Shown one piece after another: positions 57,701 through 63,700 of a DNA stretch of 64,000 nt. Where the stretch lies: assembly GCF_964340395.1 (NCBI RefSeq), contig NC_135558.1, forward strand, positions 23,795,564 to 23,859,563, given 5' to 3'. The translations under genes and the position numbers were made by a program. Below the pieces are notes generated by a model, which saw only the letters and a list, made by a program, of their open reading frames with translations, had not been told where the DNA came from and ran no database searches. The number at the start of each line of letters is the position of its first letter. Within the stretch, counting starts at the first letter, position 1. This DNA comes from Glandiceps talaboti (Eukaryota; Hemichordata; Enteropneusta; Spengelidae).

Positions 57701-60700
57701 AAGATTAATTGTCTGCTACAACTTAGCAAAACAGACAGTCAAATAATTTCTACAGTATCATCACTGATTATCAAAACATGTAACTTGCATAACAAGTCAT
57801 TGAGAATGACATACTCCTTGATATGATTGGGTTTCAAGGAACATGAAACCTGTGCCAACATATGGCTGCCAGGCAGCCATATCGGATTGTATCATGACGA
57901 AAATAGATATGCACATGTATGTCATAGAACACTGTGCTAATACCAACTTTGAATGAGATCTGTTTAAGCATGCCTGAGTTATGGCTTTGGACATGGAAAA
58001 TTCGCAAACAAAATGGCTGCCAGGCGGCCATATTGGATCGTATCATGAACAAATTGACGTGCATATGTATGCCATAGTATGTTGTCCCTGTACCGAGTTT
58101 GAAAAAAAATCGGTCCTGGCATCTCGAGTCCAAGAAACAGCTCTGGACATATGGAACCCAATCCATAAGTCCCCCTCCCGGACTTCGTCCAGCAGGAACT
58201 AAAAATCAGTGACCCCCTAAACGCATACACAAAAAGTTGTGAACCCCCCCCCCCCCAATCCATTGCGCAAAAAATATTGACCCACCCCCAAAATGCACCC
58301 CCCCTGTTAATTCTGTCCAGTCCCTTAGAACAATCCAGCGAGGTTTATAAAATAATAAATAATAGTACGGCCCCTGTTAATTCTGTCCAGTCCCTTAGAA
58401 CAATCCAGCGAGGTTTATAAAATAATAAATAATAGTACGTTAGAACGTGTATGGGTGCATTTAGGCGTACACGTCATACGAGTATAGAGTTGTGTTACAT
58501 TTTATAGTTAGGGAGTGTCCAGATTTTACTTCCGGGGGGCGGAGGATTTTCAGGGGGGAGCATCAATTTTTCCCAGAAAAATTAGGGGGGGGGGCTAAAC
58601 AAAAATTTAAAATGTACATGTGGGGATGGCCCGGGGGATTGGGGAATTTAAAATATGGTAACCCCCCACCCCCCATAAAAACAAATACGCCCCCCCCCCC
58701 ACACGCAAATCCACTGACACCCCAAACCCAGCCAAGGGAAATGAACGTCCTTTACTGCTGAAATAAATGAAATTTGGACACTTTTGAAATTTATGAAACT
58801 TTGGAACGATAGACAATCGACACTATATACAGTGAGGTCTGCGTCCACTGACCTGAACAGAGTATAAGTCGGCTGCGAGTAGAAATTCCACAGAACTTAG
58901 GGAGCCGTCATGACCTGGGGGTGGGGTCAGAGGAATGAGTGGTCACTCAAAAACTGGGGAGTGAAGGGGGGGGGGAGGTACTCAAAAAACTGGGACCGGA
59001 GTGAAAGGGGGTTACTCAAAATCTGGGGACTGAATGGGGGGGGGGGTCACTCAAATTTTGTGCAGTATTATTACTACATTGACATGTTAAAATAGCACCA
59101 GAAAGCGTTGTTTTACTCCTTGATAAATCAACAAGTGGTTTTGATTTCAATAGTATGTAGTTATTTGAGAACAAGGCTTGTGTAGTCTATATTACATAAT
59201 TATAGTACTCGTATTTTGAAATGTTAAAACATTTCTTTCCAGACAATACATTGACAGTACTGTTTGTAAGTTCCCCTATGCCTTTTAAATCATGATCATG
59301 ATACGAAAATTCAAAAGAAAAGGTCGTCGGGAAAACAATCCAATTATGGATTCATCACGTGACATCATTGCGATTTTGAAATGTCTAATTGCATGGATTG
59401 TGTATTCGATTAATTGGGTTCTCTGTTAGGTTGCCAAGGAAACACTGACAGTTGTAAAAACCATCATGTAGACTTGTCAATCAATGAATGGCCGAACGGA
59501 AAATCAAACGGTAGTTAGGATCATGCTTTGAGGATAGAAGGATGTACTGACACCCCCCCCCCCCCCGTTAAACTGTAACAACGTGAAATCGACACCGTCC
59601 TTCACAACTTGAAACGTTATATGTTGTTTGTTTCTAGATAGGATTACATTGAATTTGAAACCATTAAGATGTTTTACGTCGTCAAAGTATGTCAAGACAG
59701 TGGATAAATAGTCTGAGATTTAACAAATACAACCTTAGAAATACGTAAATACTCAATAATTATACTTATCTAATATTCTGATAATACTCAGCGGTTATAC
59801 ATTATCTAATAATCTTATAATACTCAATAGTTATACATTATCTAATAATCTGATAATACTCAATAGTTATACATTATCTAATATTCTGATAATACTCAAT
59901 AGTTATACATTATCTAATAATCTGATAATACTCAATAGTTATACATTATCTAATAATCTGATAATACTCAATAGTTATACATTATCTAATAATCTGATAA
60001 TACTCAATAGTTATACATTATCTAATATTCTGATAATACTCAACAGTTATACATTATCTAATATTCTGATAATACTCAATAGTTATACATTATCTAATAT
60101 TCTGATAATACTCAATAGTTATACATTATCTAATATTCTGATAATACTCAACAGTTATACATTATCTAATATTCTGATAATACTCAATAGTTATACATTA
60201 TCTAATAATCTGATAATACTCAATAGTTATACATTATCTAATATTCTGATAATACTCAATAGTTATACATTATCTAATAATCTTATAATACTCAACGGTT
60301 ATACATTATCTAATAATCTCATAATACTCAGCGGTTATACATTATCTAATATTCCGATAATACTCAACGGTTATACATTATCTAATAATCTTATAATACT
60401 CAGCGGTTATACATTATCTAATATTCCGATAATACTCAATAGTTATACATTATCTAATAATCTCATAATACTCAGCGGTTATACATTATCTAATATTCCG
60501 ATAATACTCAACGGTTATACATTATCTAATATTCTGATAATACTCAACGGTTATACATTATCTAATATTCCGATAATACTCAATAGTTATACATTATCTA
60601 ATAATCTTATAATACTCAGCGGTTATACATTATCTAATATTCCGATAATACTCAATAGTTATACATTATCTAATATTCCGATAATACTCAATAGTTATAC

Positions 60701-63700
60701 ATTATCTAATAATCTGATAATACTCCGATAATAATGGACAGACGTAAGTACGTACGTAGAATGGCGATGGAAAGCAACACCACGGCCGAATGTGTTACAG
60801 ATATTAAAGTATTTGCATAATGTAAACCTGAAAACAAAATAATATTCCCTTCCTGTCTAAGAACGCAGTAAAATGACACCAAATGCAGCGGGGAAAGGGA
60901 AGGGGGGGTTTAAAGGGCCATTAATAACATGATTACTTGTCTTGTCGAAACACAGTACAGAATGTTACATTAATTATTCAGAGACAAGAATGAATAAAAG
61001 CATTCAAACGATTATTGTGCGAGAAACGGAAGTCAAAAGATTAATATTTAGTGATTTCAACTAATAGTAATAAATAACGTGTAAGCCCCACATTAATATA
61101 TTCAAGGTCTTTGGTGTAGGGTTTCCACCTGTTCGTCTATTGTCCCTTCCTTCATTTGTACACATGTACAATCTGATCAGTTAAAATGGACGAAACCTTG
61201 ATTTATAATTACTATGGTTACCTACCTTCGACAGTAACGGGCTACAAAAAGTGCCTGAATCATCGTCTATAATTTCACACCTCTGCGTTATTTTACGAAA
61301 CTCCCCCCCCCCCCCCTCACATTTCGACAAAGACTAGCCCAGGTTGACTATATATTTATGATGTCGGGTGCTCCGGTAGAGAAAAAAAAGAGACCGGGAA
61401 GAGACACGAACTTTTCGAACATAACGATGTGATGTCACTGGTTTGTCATAGACATTGAAATTACAATACCCCGAGGGGTAAGATCAATACTTAGGCCTCA
61501 GACCCCCCCCCCTAACTAAATTGGCCAAACTTGAAAGCACAATCAATTTCAAATCAGTATGTAGTAGTATGTAGTACTATGAATACAAAGCCAGTAAGTA
61601 GTAGCACGTAGTACTATGAATACAAAGCCAGTATGTAGTAGTATGTAGTGCTATGAATACCAAGCCAGTATGTAGTAGTATGTAGTACTATGAATACAAA
61701 GCCAGTATGTAGTAGTATGTAGTGCTATGAATACCAAGCCAGTATGTAGTAGTATGTAGTGCTATGACTACAAAGCCGGTATGTAGTATGTAGTGCTATG
61801 AATACAAAGCCAGTATGTAGTAGTATGTAGTGCTATGACTACAAAGCCGGTATGTAGTATGTAGTGCTATGAATACAAAGCCAGTATGTAGTAGTATGTA
61901 GTGCTATGAATACCAAGCCAGTATGTAGTAGTATGTAGTGCTATGACTACAAAGCCGGTATGTAGTATGTAGTGCTATGACTACAAAGCCGGTATGTAGT
62001 ATGTAGTGCTATGACTACAAAGCCAGTATGTAGTGATCGAGTAAAAAATAGTTCTTTTAATTTTGTTGACATTTTACTATACTTTAGCGTCATGCATTTA
62101 CTATTTCTCAATTTAACATTTCAAAAGAAATAGTTGTATTTAGGGGGGGGGGGCAAAACACCCATTAAAAGTAAAATCAACAGGATGAGAACTAAAATGG
62201 CTCAACTCCCACCCCACCCCACCCCAAGTAAAAGAATTCTGATTTTTTAATCCTACGTTGAACTATTGATCTCGCCCCAAATAAATGAGGAGTTTCAATG
62301 ATCATTTAAAATTTGATCCGTAATGTTTTTTTCAATGCCAATTGATTTAATAGACTTTTTGAAATAACATGTAACATCTTTACAATGTGAAATGTATCAA
62401 TCGATAACACAATGTTGTAAAATCCATTTGATGTGTTGAGATGTTACATGCGTTGACATCATTATTGACATTGAATGCCTGCTATATTTTTTACGGCTTC
62501 ACTTTCAATGAAAGGGTTGAAATCAGACTTATGCCAACCTCATTGCCAAATGACGATGTAACTGGCATAGAATGATTTGATTAAACAGACTCAACTATAA
62601 ACATTTTCAATCACATAACTTCTCCGCGCAGATTCTAGCAACAAAACAGTTATGTGATAGATAGAAAGACTGTGCTAATAATATGTTGAACCCTTCTCTT
62701 GTCAAACGAAATAAAATAGTTTTTAAATTACAGGTTCGATTCATATAATGTGTACAGGCGACTAAGCCAGACTCTTCTCTGTAAACTAGTCAAGTATACT
62801 TGACGTTACAATGTGGGTGGGGGTGTCATGGCCATTGCTAAGCACTTCTGTTGTGAAACACTGGCATGCATGGTTCTTGTTCAGTACTCTATCGGATTTC
62901 CGGTTCTTTTATCCTGTATTCAGAAGATCGCATCGTTAATAACGCGATGCACTTCATCACATTGCAATTTTAGGCTAGTAACAATATTTCAGATGTGTCA
63001 GAAGGGTTGACGCAATGGAATCTCTCAGTAAATATTTTATAATTGCATCATTTAAAGTACTATAGCAAAATGTGGGCAATTTTGTTGAGTCGAATCGACT
63101 AAATCTAATTGTTATACTGAGACGGTGATAGTTTTTAAATCTGTTAAAAAAATTAAATGAATAAATAAATAAATAAATAAATAAACTACTCAGGCGAGTC
63201 TTTATAGTCTGTCACGTACACTGTGATAAGCTGTTTTATTGGCTGTGAGTTGGAATTGTGAGCCAAGCAAGGCGCTTGGCTCGAATGTTGTCGGGATCCC
63301 TCTTTGCATATGTTCAAGTATTTCTTATGCGTGAAAGTCACTGGGTGGTAAATGAGCTATTGTGGTTTAAAACACCACACTCAACTATGTTGTAGTATAT
63401 TGACAAAGCCAGTGACAGGATTGTCATTTAACTTTAATTTGCCATTATTACGTACATCTAGGAATACTAAACCATACACAGGGTGAAAATGTTTTAAACT
63501 AGTAACATAATTTATCGGTGCGAAATTTTGACCCTGCGTCTTATCGTTACCAGTAGTTCACAGTGATTAGTAATTGAGTACGGACCTTGCAACGCCCTGT
63601 AAAACTGTAAACACACGTTTATCCGAAGTGTAATTTCGCTGCGTATTTAAAACGCTGAAACCGATCTGAAAGAATTCTTACCTGTGAAGGATGTGGGTTG

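Larger units (their letters stand above)
54511..58327. mobile_element. 3.8-kb DNA element with perfect 24-bp TIRs and TTA target duplication
   Basis: Bases 54514-54537 (GGGACTGGACAGAATTAACA then GGGG) are exactly inverted at 58301-58324, and TTA flanks both ends. A 3-bp TWA duplication with GGG-initial TIRs is typical of PIF/Harbinger elements. Both ends carry C-rich subterminal tracts (GACCCACCCCC). Further inverted pairs lie inside: about 55770-55850 with 57480-57560, and about 55917-56043 with 56686-56822. No DDE transposase is recognisable. Two coding scraps are noted separately. It appears non-autonomous or decayed. Confidence 0.7.

Noticed and set aside
58492-59095. Gly/Pro-rich open frames on both strands
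   Set aside because: They are caused by poly-G and poly-C tracts in repeat debris.
62726-62745. GGTTCGATTC resembling a tRNA T-loop box
   Set aside because: No matching A box, acceptor stem or anticodon arm at suitable distance.
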